Shown here in pieces: positions 29,069 to 39,399 of a DNA stretch of 64,000 nucleotides. Both the position numbers and the translations under genes were made by a program. The notes beneath the pieces were generated by a model. The model made no database searches, had not been told where the DNA came from, and was given only the letters and a program-made list of their open reading frames with translations. Source of the stretch: Prochlorococcus marinus str. MIT 9314 (lineage in GTDB: Bacteria > Cyanobacteriota > Cyanobacteriia > PCC-6307 > Cyanobiaceae); assembly GCF_000760035.1 (NCBI RefSeq), contig NZ_JNAO01000008.1, positions 157,825 through 221,824 of the forward strand, given 5' to 3'. Position 1 is the stretch's first letter. Each line of letters opens with the position of its first letter.

Positions 29069-29111
29069 AATTTATTCAAAAAACTTATCGGTGTCTAGTA
29101 GTTGTTGATAC
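29069..29111 (-). promoter_or_regulatory. NtcA-activated promoter of amt1
   Basis: Read on the minus strand, GTATCAACAACTAC at 29111-29098 matches the NtcA consensus GTA-N8-TAC exactly. After 23 bases comes TAAATT (29074-29069), which fits the -10 pattern TA-N3-T. This is the classical layout of NtcA-activated promoters in cyanobacteria. The predicted transcript would have a leader of about 46 bases before the amt1 ATG. Confidence 0.88.
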
Positions 29112-29194
29112 CATTTTTATAGTTGCACCTCAAAAATTTATTTGTTACATTAAAAAAATTTATTTTTAGAAGTTTCAAAATATCAAGATTTTAT

Positions 29195-29935
29195 TTATTT
29201 CAAAGGTTGAATTCCTCTCCATGATATGTGATCTTTATGAAATTCAAAAGAACAAGGAATCGTGATCATTCCTGCACTTAAAGATTCTCTAAAAAGATTG
29301 CCGTATAAGGGATCTGCCTGATCTCCGGGGGCAAAAAAACAAGCGTCTTTTCTTGTAATACAAAGAACTAATACACTTTTACTTTCAGGAATTAATTCCT
29401 TTAATTCTATGAGATGCTTTTGGCCTCTTTTCGTTACTGTATCAGGGAATAGAGCTACATTTTCTCTAATCCAAGTCGTATTTTTAACCTCTACGTAAAT
29501 GTTACGTTTATCAGGATTTGAAGATTTTGGAGTTAAAAAAAAGTCAATTCTGCTTTTTTTATCTTTTCCATAAGGAACTTCAGATTTAATTGTCTCTATT
29601 TCTCCAATTATTTCGTCGAGCAAATTTTTCTCAATAACCTTTTTGATTAACTTATTTGCGAATAGAGTATTGATACCAACCCATACCTCCTCATTTTTTG
29701 CATTTAAAACACATATCTGTTCCCAAGTAAACGGTAATTTTCTTTTTGGAGAAGGGGAAACACTTATTCTTACCTTTGCCCCCTCACTCAAAAGTCCCTT
29801 CATTGGGCCTGTGTTGGCACAATGAGCAGTTACCACCTCTCCGCTCTCTAATTTTATATCTGCAAGAAACCTTTTATACCTCTTGATTAATACTCCTTCA
29901 ATTAATGGATCAAATTCAATTATCCGAACATTCAT
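29195..29935 (-). CDS. sfsA: SfsA-family protein (sugar fermentation stimulation protein homologue)
   Basis: A 246-residue member of the SfsA family. Features are [17 protein letters not shown] at the front, [11 protein letters not shown], then the nuclease-like core SRIDFFLT and [11 protein letters not shown], and RGQKHLIEL. The D-x15-E-V-K arrangement resembles the PD-(D/E)xK nuclease fold. In E. coli SfsA affects maltose gene expression and binds DNA; a cyanobacterial role is unknown. It is divergent from murJ with 31 bases between the starts. The start is ATG at 29935. Confidence 0.92.
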   Translation of the reverse strand: MNVRIIEFDPLIEGVLIKRYKRFLADIKLESGEVVTAHCANTGPMKGLLSEGAKVRISVSPSPKRKLPFTWEQICVLNAKNEEVWVGINTLFANKLIKKVIEKNLLDEIIGEIETIKSEVPYGKDKKSRIDFFLTPKSSNPDKRNIYVEVKNTTWIRENVALFPDTVTKRGQKHLIELKELIPESKSVLVLCITRKDACFFAPGDQADPLYGNLFRESLSAGMITIPCSFEFHKDHISWRGIQPLK

Positions 29936-29966
29936 AAATATGTCGTTAGTTAAAAATCAAATATAA

Positions 29967-31589
29967 TTGAAACTTAAACTTCTTGAAAAATTTAGACAAA
30001 TCCAAATGCATTCATTTTTAAAAAATAATGTTTTTTCAATTTCATTTGGTACTAGTCTAAGTAAATTAGCGGGATGTATAAGACAAATATTTATAGCTGC
30101 TGCTTTTGGAGTTGGGGTAATATACGACGCATTTAATTATGCCTATATAATTCCAGGTTTTTTGCTAATAATCATTGGAGGGATTAATGGTCCCTTACAT
30201 AACGCAGTCGTTGCAGTTCTAACTCCCCTTAATAAAAAAAAAGGGGGGATTGTTTTAACTCAAGTAAGCATAAAACTTTCAATATTATTAATTGGTTTAG
30301 CTATATTGATATATTTAAATTCCAGTTTATTAATTGAATTATTAGCCCCCAATTTAAGTTACGAAGCCAAATCAATCGCCATTTACCAATTAAAAATACT
30401 TACACCTTGTATTCCCTTGTCCGGATTCATAGGTTTAAGCTATGGCGCCTTAAATTCCCAAAGAAGATTCTTTTTATCAAGTATAAGTCCAGCGATAACA
30501 AGCCTAACTACTATTTTTTTTATTTTATTAAGTTGGATTTTCAACAAAGAAAATACATATTCTCATTTCTTTACTTATACGGGATTACTAGCTTTTGCAA
30601 CTTTGACCGGAACTTTAATTCAGTTTGTTGTTCAAATTTCGGAAATAAATAAAATCGGTCTTTTGAGATTAAAGTCAAACTTCCAATTATTTTGTGATGA
30701 AGAGAGGAGAATTTTCAAACTAATTATTCCAGCATCTATCTCATCAGGTCTCAGTCAAATTAATGTTTTTATCGATATGTTTTTCGCTTCAAGTTTTCAA
30801 GGAGCAGCATCGGGACTAGCTTACGGAAACTTTCTGATACAAGCCCCATTAGGCATATTATCTAACTCTTTGATTTTGCCATTACTTCCAAAATTTTCTA
30901 AATTGAGAAGTGATAAAGAGTATATAGGCCTCCAAAAAAAATTGATTTCTGGAATTGAGTACTGTTTCTTGACAACTATTTTTTTAACCGCAATTTTTAT
31001 AACATTTAATAATCAAATAGTAGAGTTAGTTTTTCAGAGAGGATCTTTTGATTATTCAGCGGCTTTAAAAGTAAAAAATATATTAATTGCTTATTCAGTT
31101 GGCATACCATTTTATCTTTATAGAGATTTATTAGTAAGAACTTACTATTCAATAGAAAAAACAAACTTCCCTTTCAAGTCGTCATTTGCAGGGATAATGT
31201 TAAATATTTTTTTTGATTGGTTTTTAATTGGTGCCCCAATTAATAATTTTGGGAATCTTTCTCCATATAATTTCGGAGTTGTAGGAATAATTTTATCTTC
31301 AGTAATAGTCAACTTTATAGTTTGTGTTTTGCTTTCTTTTAACCTGAGAAATGAAAATATCCACTTGCCCAACTTAGATTTATTAAGGAAAATCATCCTT
31401 ATGTCATTAGCGGCATTTATAGATAGCACCCTTTGTTTTACTATTCTTAGAACTACAAATAACTTCAAGTCAAATCTCGGAGAATTTTTATTATTAATAT
31501 TTGGATCTCTAACTTTTTTTGTAATCTATTATTTTCTTACAAAATGTCTGAAAGTAAATAATATTAAATTTTATAAAAAAAAGATTTAG
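29967..31589 (+). CDS. murJ: Lipid II flippase MurJ (MviN family)
   Basis: A 540-residue polytopic membrane protein of the MOP superfamily with about 13-14 hydrophobic helices. The conserved MurJ motifs include FGTSLSKLAGCIRQIFIAAAFG near the start, AYIIPGFL, and PASISSGLSQINVFIDMFFAS in the middle. MurJ flips the peptidoglycan precursor lipid II across the inner membrane. The start is TTG at 29967; an ATG 13 codons further in (MHSFLKN) is an equally acceptable start. The stop overlaps the DUF3181 gene by four bases. Confidence 0.92.
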   Translation: MKLKLLEKFRQIQMHSFLKNNVFSISFGTSLSKLAGCIRQIFIAAAFGVGVIYDAFNYAYIIPGFLLIIIGGINGPLHNAVVAVLTPLNKKKGGIVLTQVSIKLSILLIGLAILIYLNSSLLIELLAPNLSYEAKSIAIYQLKILTPCIPLSGFIGLSYGALNSQRRFFLSSISPAITSLTTIFFILLSWIFNKENTYSHFFTYTGLLAFATLTGTLIQFVVQISEINKIGLLRLKSNFQLFCDEERRIFKLIIPASISSGLSQINVFIDMFFASSFQGAASGLAYGNFLIQAPLGILSNSLILPLLPKFSKLRSDKEYIGLQKKLISGIEYCFLTTIFLTAIFITFNNQIVELVFQRGSFDYSAALKVKNILIAYSVGIPFYLYRDLLVRTYYSIEKTNFPFKSSFAGIMLNIFFDWFLIGAPINNFGNLSPYNFGVVGIILSSVIVNFIVCVLLSFNLRNENIHLPNLDLLRKIILMSLAAFIDSTLCFTILRTTNNFKSNLGEFLLLIFGSLTFFVIYYFLTKCLKVNNIKFYKKKI

Positions 31590-31876
31590 TTTTCAAAAAA
31601 ACTTTCCAAAATCTCCTCTAATTCTAGAATTTGTGAGTTAGTTATTAAATTGATCAGTGGAATACTGTTAACACCATCCCCTACTTTTACATTTATTGCT
31701 TTCAAACTTATTTTCGCAGCCTCCAATGGGCCTTGATCTTTATTGCTGATGCATTCAATAGCAAGATTTCTAGCTAGGCCAGCATCTCCAAGATATAAAT
31801 TCCACTTTTCTATTTTTATAAAAACCTTTTCTGAAATAATATTTTCTAGATCACTTATTCTTATCTGAGAGTCCAT
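31586..31876 (-). CDS. DUF3181-type conserved protein
   Basis: A 96-residue soluble protein of cyanobacterial type. Its pattern EKVFIKIEKWNLYLGDAGLARNLA followed by GPLEAAKISLKAINVKVGDG and an acidic end fits the DUF3181 family, whose function is unknown. It follows a small membrane-protein gene on the same strand after 14 bases, and its stop overlaps the murJ stop by four bases. The start is ATG at 31876. Confidence 0.75.
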   Translation of the reverse strand: MDSQIRISDLENIISEKVFIKIEKWNLYLGDAGLARNLAIECISNKDQGPLEAAKISLKAINVKVGDGVNSIPLINLITNSQILELEEILESFFEN

Positions 31877-31890
31877 AAATTAAAAATTAA

Positions 31891-32142
31891 TTAAGTTGAT
31901 TGTTTTGAAGTATCTTTAGGTTTTTTCATAATTACAAATAGTAAATGGGAGGCTAAAAGAATTGACCAGAAAATTGCAAAGTTATTAAAAAAAGTGATTT
32001 CATATTTAATTTCTTTTAAAAGCCAAGTGCCACTTACTATCGCAGTAAATATCATGCAGTGAATTACAAAATTTACTATTCGAGAAAAATGTTTATAGAT
32101 GGGATCTTCTAAATCACCATTTCCGTACCACTTTATAGGCAT
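31891..32142 (-). CDS. Small conserved two-helix membrane protein
   Basis: I do not recognise a named family. The 83-residue product has a short polar head (MPIKWYGNGDLEDPIYKHFSR), a first hydrophobic helix (about 24-42), a second (about 54-72) and a basic tail (KKPKDTSKQST). The coding frame is clean, starts with ATG at 32142 and sits 14 bases before DUF3181, so the two are probably one transcript. The WYGNGD start suggests a conserved picocyanobacterial protein. No function can be given. Confidence 0.6.
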   Translation of the reverse strand: MPIKWYGNGDLEDPIYKHFSRIVNFVIHCMIFTAIVSGTWLLKEIKYEITFFNNFAIFWSILLASHLLFVIMKKPKDTSKQST

Positions 32143-32228
32143 ATTAATAATTAGATTGTTAATAATAGATATTTTACCTGAAATCTAGTTGACTAAGAGA
32201 CCCTGCAACAGAGATATTACATAATTAT

Positions 32229-32302
32229 GCGCCTGTAGCTCAGTGGATTAGAGCACCTGACTACGGATCAGGGTGTCGGGAGTTCGAATCTCTCCAGGCG
32301 CG
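32229..32302 (+). tRNA. tRNA-Arg (ACG)
   Basis: A 74-base cloverleaf. The acceptor arm is GCGCCTG/CAGGCGC with discriminator G. The anticodon arm contains CTACGGA, giving anticodon ACG, which is deaminated to ICG and reads CGN arginine codons. The T arm is CGGGAGTTCGAATCTCTC-like, with the GTTCGAATC loop intact. No CCA is encoded. It lies between the small membrane-protein gene and glyA. Confidence 0.96.
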
Positions 32303-32379
32303 TTTAAAATTATGAAATATTCTTTTTATATTTTTCTAAAAAATATCGTCTATATTATGTTTATTAGTTATCAAATTCA

Positions 32380-33651
32380 ATGAATATCCTCCAAAATCTT
32401 AATGAAAGTGATCCAGTAATATGCGATTTTATTAACTCTGAAAAAAATAGACAGGAAACTCATCTTGAGTTGATCGCAAGCGAAAATTTTGCATCAATTG
32501 CTGTCATGCAGGCTCAAGGATCAGTCCTTACAAATAAATACGCTGAGGGATTACCTCAAAAAAGATATTACGGGGGGTGTGAATTTGTTGATGAAATAGA
32601 AGAATTGGCTATTCAAAGGGCGAAAAAATTATTTAATGCAAATTGGGCTAATGTTCAACCCCATAGTGGAGCGCAGGCAAATGCTGCTGTTTTCCTAAGT
32701 TTACTTAAACCTGGCGACACAATCCTGGGGATGGATTTATCTCATGGTGGACACCTAACTCATGGATCTCCAGTAAATATGAGTGGTAAGTGGTTTAATG
32801 CAGTTCACTATGGTGTAAACAAAGAAACTAGTGAATTAAATTTTGATGAAATAAGAGAGATAGCACTTGATACAAAACCAAAATTGATCATATGCGGATA
32901 TTCAGCTTATCCAAGAACAATTGATTTTGAATCATTTAGAAAAATTGCAGATGAAGTTGGTGCATTCTTAATGGCTGATATTGCACACATCGCAGGTCTT
33001 GTCGCAAGTAAACTTCATCCAAATCCAATACCTTATTGTGATGTAGTAACTACAACTACTCATAAGACATTAAGAGGGCCTAGAGGAGGACTAATCTTGT
33101 GTAAAGATGCAGAATTTGGAAAGAAATTTGATAAATCTGTTTTCCCAGGGACTCAGGGGGGGCCCTTAGAACACATTATTGCAGCTAAAGCAGTTGCATT
33201 TGGAGAAGCATTACAGCCAGATTTTGTTAATTATTCCCAACAAGTAATAAAAAATGCCAAAGTTCTAGCTTCAACTTTAATAAATAGAGGTATTGATATC
33301 GTTAGTGGAGGCACCGATAATCATATTGTTTTACTTGATTTAAGAAGTATCAATATGACTGGTAAAATTGCTGACTTGCTCGTAAGTGAAGTGAATATCA
33401 CTGCTAATAAAAATACTGTTCCATTTGACCCCGAATCACCTTTTGTAACCAGCGGGCTAAGGTTGGGTACTGCTGCTTTAACTACTAGAGGCTTTAATGA
33501 GAATGCTTTTGTTGAAGTTGGCGAAATTATTGCTGATAGATTACTTAACCCAAACGATTCACTGATTGAAAGTCAATGTAAAGAAAGAGTATTAAACTTA
33601 TGTAATCGTTTTCCTCTTTATGAAGGCAAACTTGAAGCATCAATTAAATGA
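32380..33651 (+). CDS. glyA: Serine hydroxymethyltransferase
   Basis: GlyA interconverts serine and glycine and supplies one-carbon units on tetrahydrofolate. The 423-residue PLP enzyme has [32 protein letters not shown], and the Schiff-base lysine in [14 protein letters not shown]. The substrate-binding arginine region [13 protein letters not shown] is near the C-terminus. The start is ATG at 32380. Its stop overlaps the cinA start by four bases (ATGA), so the pair is coupled. Confidence 0.97.
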   Translation: MNILQNLNESDPVICDFINSEKNRQETHLELIASENFASIAVMQAQGSVLTNKYAEGLPQKRYYGGCEFVDEIEELAIQRAKKLFNANWANVQPHSGAQANAAVFLSLLKPGDTILGMDLSHGGHLTHGSPVNMSGKWFNAVHYGVNKETSELNFDEIREIALDTKPKLIICGYSAYPRTIDFESFRKIADEVGAFLMADIAHIAGLVASKLHPNPIPYCDVVTTTTHKTLRGPRGGLILCKDAEFGKKFDKSVFPGTQGGPLEHIIAAKAVAFGEALQPDFVNYSQQVIKNAKVLASTLINRGIDIVSGGTDNHIVLLDLRSINMTGKIADLLVSEVNITANKNTVPFDPESPFVTSGLRLGTAALTTRGFNENAFVEVGEIIADRLLNPNDSLIESQCKERVLNLCNRFPLYEGKLEASIK

Positions 33652-34922
33652 GTCCTAATTCCAAGGGAGTTGAAATTCTTTCTATTGGAACAGAGCTACT
33701 TTTAGGAAATATCATAAACACGAATGCTCAATGGATTTCTGAACAGTTGTCGCTATTAGGCTTAAATCACTTTAGGCAATCAACTGTAGGTGATAATTGT
33801 GATCGAATTATAAAAGTGATTCAAGAAATATCGAAAAGAAGTAATCTTCTAATTACAACAGGTGGATTGGGCCCCACGCCAGATGACTTAACTACTGAAG
33901 CAATAGCCAAATCTTTTAATGTATCTCTTTTTGAAAGACCACACTTATGGGATGAAATTAAACAAAAACTTCCAAACTCAAAGCTCAAAGACGATTCCTC
34001 TAGCTTGAGGAAACAATGTTTCTTCCCAAAAAATGCTCAAATAATTAATAACCCTAGAGGCACTGCCCCAGGAATGATTTGGGAACCAATAAAAGGATTT
34101 ACTATTCTTACTTTCCCTGGAGTTCCTAGCGAGATGAAAACTATGTGGGAAGAGACTGCTTATGATTTCATTAAAACCAAATTCTCAGATAGTTATTCCT
34201 TTTTTTCAAATACTCTTAAATTTGCAGGAATTGGAGAATCTAGCGTTGCAGAAAAAATTAATGATCTATTAAATCTTAAAAACCCAACGGTTGCTCCATA
34301 TGCAAACTTAGGAGAGGTTAAGATCAGGATAACCGCGCGAGCAAAGAATGACCTAGAAGCAAAAAATATAATTAACCCTGTAAAAGAAAAATTAAAAAAA
34401 GATTTTTCAAAGTTTATTTTTGGAGAGGATAATGATACTTTGCCAATCGTTTTAATAAAAGAGTTAGCTAAGAGGAACGAAACTATTGTTTTTGCTGAAT
34501 CCTGTACAGGAGGTCTTCTATCTTCATCTCTAACTTCAATATCAGGTTCATCTCAAGTTTTTCAAGGTAGTATTATTTCCTATAGTAATGAGCTAAAAAA
34601 TTCATTATTAAATATTTCTAAAGAAAAGCTTACAAAATATGGAGCAGTTTCTGAAGAAGTTTGTGAGGCTATGGCAATTAATGTAAAAGAGAAATTAGGC
34701 GCAGATTGGGCAATAGCTATTAGTGGAATAGCTGGTCCTAATGGAGGCAGTCCAGATAAACCAGTTGGACTAGTCTATATCTCAATTTCAGGACCGAATA
34801 ATCATATAACTAATATAAAAAAAATATTTAACTCAACCCGAAACAGAATTGAAATTCAAACACTAAGTGTAAATGTGTGTTTGAACAGCCTCAGATTAAT
34901 CTTATTATCAAATAGTACGTAG
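33648..34922 (+). CDS. cinA: CinA-family protein (competence/damage-inducible; NMN deamidase type)
   Basis: A 424-residue protein with an N-terminal MoCF-type domain (about 1-170, with [19 protein letters not shown] and [13 protein letters not shown]) and a C-terminal CinA domain (about 260-424, with [16 protein letters not shown] and [21 protein letters not shown]). The C-terminal serine-lysine site is that of nicotinamide-mononucleotide amidases; the N-terminal domain can act as an ADP-ribose pyrophosphatase in some bacteria. Both domains look complete. It overlaps glyA by four bases and is followed after 13 bases by leuC. Confidence 0.93.
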   Translation: MSPNSKGVEILSIGTELLLGNIINTNAQWISEQLSLLGLNHFRQSTVGDNCDRIIKVIQEISKRSNLLITTGGLGPTPDDLTTEAIAKSFNVSLFERPHLWDEIKQKLPNSKLKDDSSSLRKQCFFPKNAQIINNPRGTAPGMIWEPIKGFTILTFPGVPSEMKTMWEETAYDFIKTKFSDSYSFFSNTLKFAGIGESSVAEKINDLLNLKNPTVAPYANLGEVKIRITARAKNDLEAKNIINPVKEKLKKDFSKFIFGEDNDTLPIVLIKELAKRNETIVFAESCTGGLLSSSLTSISGSSQVFQGSIISYSNELKNSLLNISKEKLTKYGAVSEEVCEAMAINVKEKLGADWAIAISGIAGPNGGSPDKPVGLVYISISGPNNHITNIKKIFNSTRNRIEIQTLSVNVCLNSLRLILLSNST

Positions 34923-34935
34923 TTTTTTTTACAAA

Positions 34936-36345
34936 TTGAGTAAAGATACCTTATTTGATAAAGTTTGGGATTTACACAAAGTTTCCAGTCTTCCAGGTGG
35001 CTCAGATCAAATTTTTATAGGTCTTCACTTAATCCATGAAGTGACAAGTCCTCAAGCATTTGGCGCTTTAAAAGACAAAAATTTAACAGTAAAATTTCCT
35101 AGTAGAACTGTGGCTACAGTTGATCACATTGTGCCAACAGATAATCAAAGCAGACCTTTCAAAGATAATCTTGCAGAGCAAATGATTGAAACACTTGAAA
35201 AGAACTGCTTACAGCATAAAATAAAATTTTTTAATATTGGTAGTGGAAGTCAAGGAATAGTTCATGTAGTAGCTCCAGAATTGGGGCTAACTCAACCAGG
35301 TATGACAATCGCTTGTGGAGATTCACATACTTCAACTCATGGAGCTTTTGGGTCAATTGCTTTTGGGATAGGTACAAGCCAAGTAAGAGATGTTCTTGCA
35401 ACCCAAACCATAGCCATGAATAAATTAAAGGTAAGGCAAATCTGGTGCGAAAATCAATTATCTAATGGGGTATATGCTAAGGATTTAGTACTTCATATTA
35501 TAAATAAACTCGGTGTAAAGGCTGGGGTTGGTTTTGCATATGAGTTCGCAGGGCCTGCAATCAATGTATTATCAATGGAAGAAAGAATGACTATATGCAA
35601 TATGTCTATTGAAGGAGGAGCTCGATGCGGCTACATAAACCCTGATGAAAAGACATTTAGTTACATGAGAGATAAATTATGTGCACCAAAAAATGAGTAT
35701 TGGGAAAAAGCTCTCAGATGGTGGAAATCATTAAAAAGCGATGAAGACTCAATTTATGATGATGTAATAAAAATAGATGCCTCTAAAATAGAACCAACAG
35801 TTACTTGGGGGATTACTCCAGGCCAAAGTATAGGTATTAATCAACAAATCCCCCTTTTAGATGAATTATCCCCAAATGACAAATTAGTTGCTGAAGAGGC
35901 TTATGAATATATGAGTTTCAAGCCAGGACAATCAATAAAAGATATACCGGTAGAGGTTTGTTTCATAGGCAGTTGCACAAATGGGCGAATAAGTGACTTA
36001 AGAGTTGCAGCTAAAGTATTAAAAGACAAAAAAGTATCTAAGAATGTAAAAGCATTTGTAGTTCCTGGTTCAGAAAAAGTAGCCAATGAAGCGAAACAAG
36101 AAGGTCTTGATCAGATATTTAAGGATTCTGGGTTTCAATGGAGAGAACCAGGCTGCTCAATGTGTTTAGCAATGAATTCAGATAAGCTAGTAGGTAATCA
36201 AATTAGTGCTAGTTCTAGTAATAGAAATTTCAAAGGAAGACAAGGATCTCCTAGCGGGAGAACTCTACTCATGAGTCCAGCAATGGTTGCTGCTGCTGCA
36301 ATTAATGGCAAAGTCAGTGACGTTAGAGAATTTATCAACGAATGA
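34936..36345 (+). CDS. leuC: 3-isopropylmalate dehydratase large subunit
   Basis: LeuC with LeuD isomerises isopropylmalate in leucine synthesis. The 469-residue product is an aconitase-type enzyme; its 4Fe-4S ligands are in [10 protein letters not shown] and [30 protein letters not shown] and [17 protein letters not shown] are further hallmarks. The start is TTG at 34936; there is no earlier ATG in frame after the cinA stop. The stop overlaps the leuD start by four bases. Confidence 0.96.
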   Translation: MSKDTLFDKVWDLHKVSSLPGGSDQIFIGLHLIHEVTSPQAFGALKDKNLTVKFPSRTVATVDHIVPTDNQSRPFKDNLAEQMIETLEKNCLQHKIKFFNIGSGSQGIVHVVAPELGLTQPGMTIACGDSHTSTHGAFGSIAFGIGTSQVRDVLATQTIAMNKLKVRQIWCENQLSNGVYAKDLVLHIINKLGVKAGVGFAYEFAGPAINVLSMEERMTICNMSIEGGARCGYINPDEKTFSYMRDKLCAPKNEYWEKALRWWKSLKSDEDSIYDDVIKIDASKIEPTVTWGITPGQSIGINQQIPLLDELSPNDKLVAEEAYEYMSFKPGQSIKDIPVEVCFIGSCTNGRISDLRVAAKVLKDKKVSKNVKAFVVPGSEKVANEAKQEGLDQIFKDSGFQWREPGCSMCLAMNSDKLVGNQISASSSNRNFKGRQGSPSGRTLLMSPAMVAAAAINGKVSDVREFINE

Positions 36346-36965
36346 AATCCTTTTTTACCCCACCAATTGGAAAAATCATACAAATAAAAGGCCAATGTAT
36401 ATCCTTGATTGGTAACGACATTGATACAGATCGAATAATTCCTGCGCGTTTTTTAAAGTGTGTAAACTTTGATTCATTAGGTGAATCTGTTTTCGAGGAT
36501 GATAGAGCAACTTTAAAAGGACAGCATCCTTTTGATCTAGAGGAAAACAAAAATGCCACAATACTAATTGTTAATAGCAATTTTGGATGTGGTTCTAGCA
36601 GAGAGCATGCCCCTCAAGCACTTATGAGATGGGGTATAAGAGCAATAATAGGAGAGAGTTTCGCCGATATTTTTTATAGTAATTGTATTGCAATAGGAAT
36701 TCCATGTTTTACTCTACCGAAAAAATCAATCCAAGAGATTCAAAATAACAAGGATAATAAATTTTTATTCTTAGAAATTGATCTTAAAAAATCATTAGCA
36801 AAAGCGAAAGATTTAAGTTTAAATCTTGAGATTAAAGAAAGCTCAAGAAAAATGTTTTTATCAGGGGAATGGGATGCAACTTCAACACTTCTTGATAATA
36901 AAAATTTAATAGAAAATAAATTAAACCAATTACCCTATATCAAATTTAATACTAATTTTTTATAG
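36342..36965 (+). CDS. leuD: 3-isopropylmalate dehydratase small subunit
   Basis: The swivel-domain partner of LeuC. The 207-residue product has [17 protein letters not shown] near the start and the signature [35 protein letters not shown], written here as about residues 78-112. It is coupled to leuC by an ATGA overlap. It ends at 36965, immediately next to the stop of the convergent LptD-like gene at 36966, leaving no untranslated gap. Confidence 0.96.
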   Translation: MKSFFTPPIGKIIQIKGQCISLIGNDIDTDRIIPARFLKCVNFDSLGESVFEDDRATLKGQHPFDLEENKNATILIVNSNFGCGSSREHAPQALMRWGIRAIIGESFADIFYSNCIAIGIPCFTLPKKSIQEIQNNKDNKFLFLEIDLKKSLAKAKDLSLNLEIKESSRKMFLSGEWDATSTLLDNKNLIENKLNQLPYIKFNTNFL

Positions 36966-38960
36966 CTATTTAAATCCATAGAGACTAAAAGAAATACCCC
37001 CTGCTTTAGTATGAGGTTGATAAAAAATACCAAATTCATAGGACCTTTTTTTCCAATTTAAAGAGATTTTAGAATCTATAAATTCACCATAATCATTTGA
37101 ATCACTTGTAAGGTTCAAAAGCCCAAAACTCTTGAGAATAATAGGTCCATATAATTGCTGATCAAAAGAAATATCTAAGGTTAAGTCCTCATAATTCTGA
37201 TCAAACTTAAAAATACTTTTACCGCTATTAAATTTATATAAAGGTAAAAGACTTATACGAGTATAGTCAAAAGTTTTATTTTGAAAATTACCAAATATTA
37301 ATTCTGGTCCTATACCTAGCCCTAAATATTCTTGATGATCTCCATTTTCGTAGAAAGAATATAATGCTTCCAATCTTGTATTAATACTTAAGCCGTTTGT
37401 TATTGGTTCAGGAATGTACTTATATGAAATATCAATGGATTTCTTTTTAGGATCTTCAAAACCAATTGGAAATTTCTGATCAATTGAATAAAACAAATTA
37501 CCTTTTAGATTAGTAAGCAATTTTTTAGTATTCAAAGCCTCTGCTGTTATGTTCGCCAAACCAAAAGATAAAAATTCTGACTTTTTAATGCCATCAACAA
37601 TCCAAGTATTTTGTTTTTGTAATTTTGAACCATAACCTGAGTAAATTTCTGCTTCACCTAATGAACCATTCCAGACCCTCTCTCTATAAATTCCATAAAA
37701 ACTTTTTTCCCATTTTGAATCTAAAAAATCAATTTCTTTACTCAATTCAGTTTTAAATCTAAATGCATCTGGAAATTTATCAAAATCAAGAGAATTTAAC
37801 TTCTTATCTATTTCTAAGTCCCAATTTTTTATTGGGCCTTTTATCTGGGAATTTAGAGCAAAATAATCTTCAAAACTTGTATTTCTCTTAACCCTATTTG
37901 AAGTTATTGATTCGTCCTTCTTTACAAAACTATTTGTATACCCTTTTAATGACCTCTGAATTAGAAATTGCGGCTCTAAATCAAGAACAAAATCATCAGC
38001 AATATCTATAGAGTTAAATTTCCTACCAATAAAATACCCATCCTTATCTAAGTTTTCATATCCTAAATTCCACCTGTTTTCAAAGTCGAAGAATTCACCA
38101 GACTTTGTTAAAGTTCTATCTCCAAGCCAAAATGGAATTGAAACTTTTTCTTCAAATATTAAATAGTTTATTGATGACTTAAAGCGTAATTTCTCTGCTT
38201 CAGAAATAACTTTTAATGAATTAATGGCTAATTTGACCTGTTTCGATTCAAGTAAATCATTACTAAATACAGCCTTCTCGCTTTCCCATTTTTGGCCATC
38301 TATAGATATTTTATCAGTAAAAAATAACCAATTTTTAATCTCGCCTGGAGTATTTAAAACTTCCTTTTTTTTAAATTCAAACAAACTTTCTATCTTTTTA
38401 GAGTCTAATAAGCTGAAATTTGAAGATAAATCATCAATCAAATTATTAGTATTAATACTACCCTTTACATCTAATAAATAACCTTTTTGACTAATAAAAC
38501 TGTATTCTAATTGTGAAACTTTAAAGAGTTGATCACCTAATACCAAGACTATATTTCCTTTCGCATTAATTTTTTTATTTAACTTGTCGTATATTAAATT
38601 ATCAGCTCTAAGCAGTTTTCCTCTAAAAGAAACAGATACATTACCCTCTGCGTAGATAACATCATTTATTTCAGACTGTTTATCAGATTGGATTATTAAC
38701 TCTTGTTGCTTTTCGGCTTTTGCAACTAAAAAAGAATCAACATTTTTCTTTAATGGACTAGCATAGTAATCTTCATCATTAAAACTTGTTGAATTACTTG
38801 ATTCAATTTTTTTGCTAAGGATATTTGACCAAAGAATTTTGGTATTTTGATTATTGATATTTTTATTAATTTTTGCAAATTCAGCTGATTTTGATGGCTG
38901 TAGGAAATTAATAAAAATAAAAGAGAAAAATATTATTTTTTTTGAAATTCCAGAAATCAA
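36966..38960 (-). CDS. LptD/OstA-like outer-membrane protein (DUF3769)
   Basis: A 664-residue exported protein. Residues 1-26 form a signal peptide (KKIIFFSFIFINF then PSKSAEF). Residues about 95-165 form an OstA/LptA-like beta-jellyroll (YAEGNVSVSFRGKLLRADNL, INAKGNIVLVLGDQLFKV). The rest is rich in alternating aromatic and polar residues and ends in a phenylalanine-containing strand (ISFSLYGFK), as in outer-membrane barrels. This fits the cyanobacterial DUF3769 branch related to LptD, which places lipopolysaccharide in the outer membrane. The start is TTG at 38960. It lies 20 bases after psbI on the same strand. Confidence 0.83.
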   Translation of the reverse strand: MISGISKKIIFFSFIFINFLQPSKSAEFAKINKNINNQNTKILWSNILSKKIESSNSTSFNDEDYYASPLKKNVDSFLVAKAEKQQELIIQSDKQSEINDVIYAEGNVSVSFRGKLLRADNLIYDKLNKKINAKGNIVLVLGDQLFKVSQLEYSFISQKGYLLDVKGSINTNNLIDDLSSNFSLLDSKKIESLFEFKKKEVLNTPGEIKNWLFFTDKISIDGQKWESEKAVFSNDLLESKQVKLAINSLKVISEAEKLRFKSSINYLIFEEKVSIPFWLGDRTLTKSGEFFDFENRWNLGYENLDKDGYFIGRKFNSIDIADDFVLDLEPQFLIQRSLKGYTNSFVKKDESITSNRVKRNTSFEDYFALNSQIKGPIKNWDLEIDKKLNSLDFDKFPDAFRFKTELSKEIDFLDSKWEKSFYGIYRERVWNGSLGEAEIYSGYGSKLQKQNTWIVDGIKKSEFLSFGLANITAEALNTKKLLTNLKGNLFYSIDQKFPIGFEDPKKKSIDISYKYIPEPITNGLSINTRLEALYSFYENGDHQEYLGLGIGPELIFGNFQNKTFDYTRISLLPLYKFNSGKSIFKFDQNYEDLTLDISFDQQLYGPIILKSFGLLNLTSDSNDYGEFIDSKISLNWKKRSYEFGIFYQPHTKAGGISFSLYGFK

Positions 38961-38980
38961 TTTAAAGTTTAATTACGAGA

Positions 38981-39109
38981 TTAATCTTGAGGACTTTCTA
39001 GGTCTTTTCTGTTTGGCGTTCTTGTTGGGTCACTTGCTAAAAATCCAAAAAGAAATATTCCAACAAAGAAAAAGACAATAGTGTAAACAGAAATTTTTAA
39101 GGCGAGCAT
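38981..39109 (-). CDS. psbI: Photosystem II reaction centre protein PsbI
   Basis: A 42-residue single-span protein. [19 protein letters not shown] followed by [17 protein letters not shown] is the highly conserved PsbI sequence; the protein sits beside D1 in the photosystem II core and helps early assembly. The start is ATG at 39109. It lies between psbN upstream and the LptD-like gene downstream, all on the minus strand, so these three probably share a transcript. Confidence 0.96.
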
Positions 39110-39218
39110 GGAATTACTAAAGCTGACAGATTAATATCCTATTAAATTTATATTTAAACTATGGTTAATTGTTTACTTTTTGTATTTTTGGAAAATTTTG
39201 AAATACTTTCGAGATTAA

Positions 39219-39371
39219 TTAATCATCATGATCATCCCAAGGATCAGTAAGCTTTGCTGCTTTAGGTCCAAAGGCAGTCCAAAGACCAAAGCCAGTCAAA
39301 GCTAAAAGTAAAGCCAGAATTGTTACAGCTATAGAAACTGCAGGATCCGGAGCCGATGATAAAGTTTGCAT
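39219..39371 (-). CDS. psbN: Photosystem II assembly protein PsbN
   Basis: A 50-residue membrane protein with one helix at about residues 11-33 (PAVSIAVTILALLLALTGFG) and the conserved tail GLWTAFGPKAAKLTDPWDDHDD. Chloroplast PsbN is an assembly factor for photosystem II and not a stable subunit. The start is ATG at 39371. It is divergent from psbH, with 80 bases between the two ATG codons, the arrangement also seen with psbN and psbH in other cyanobacteria and chloroplasts. Confidence 0.96.
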   Translation of the reverse strand: MQTLSSAPDPAVSIAVTILALLLALTGFGLWTAFGPKAAKLTDPWDDHDD

Positions 39372-39399
39372 CAATTTTGCTAAGTTTGTAAACAATTTA

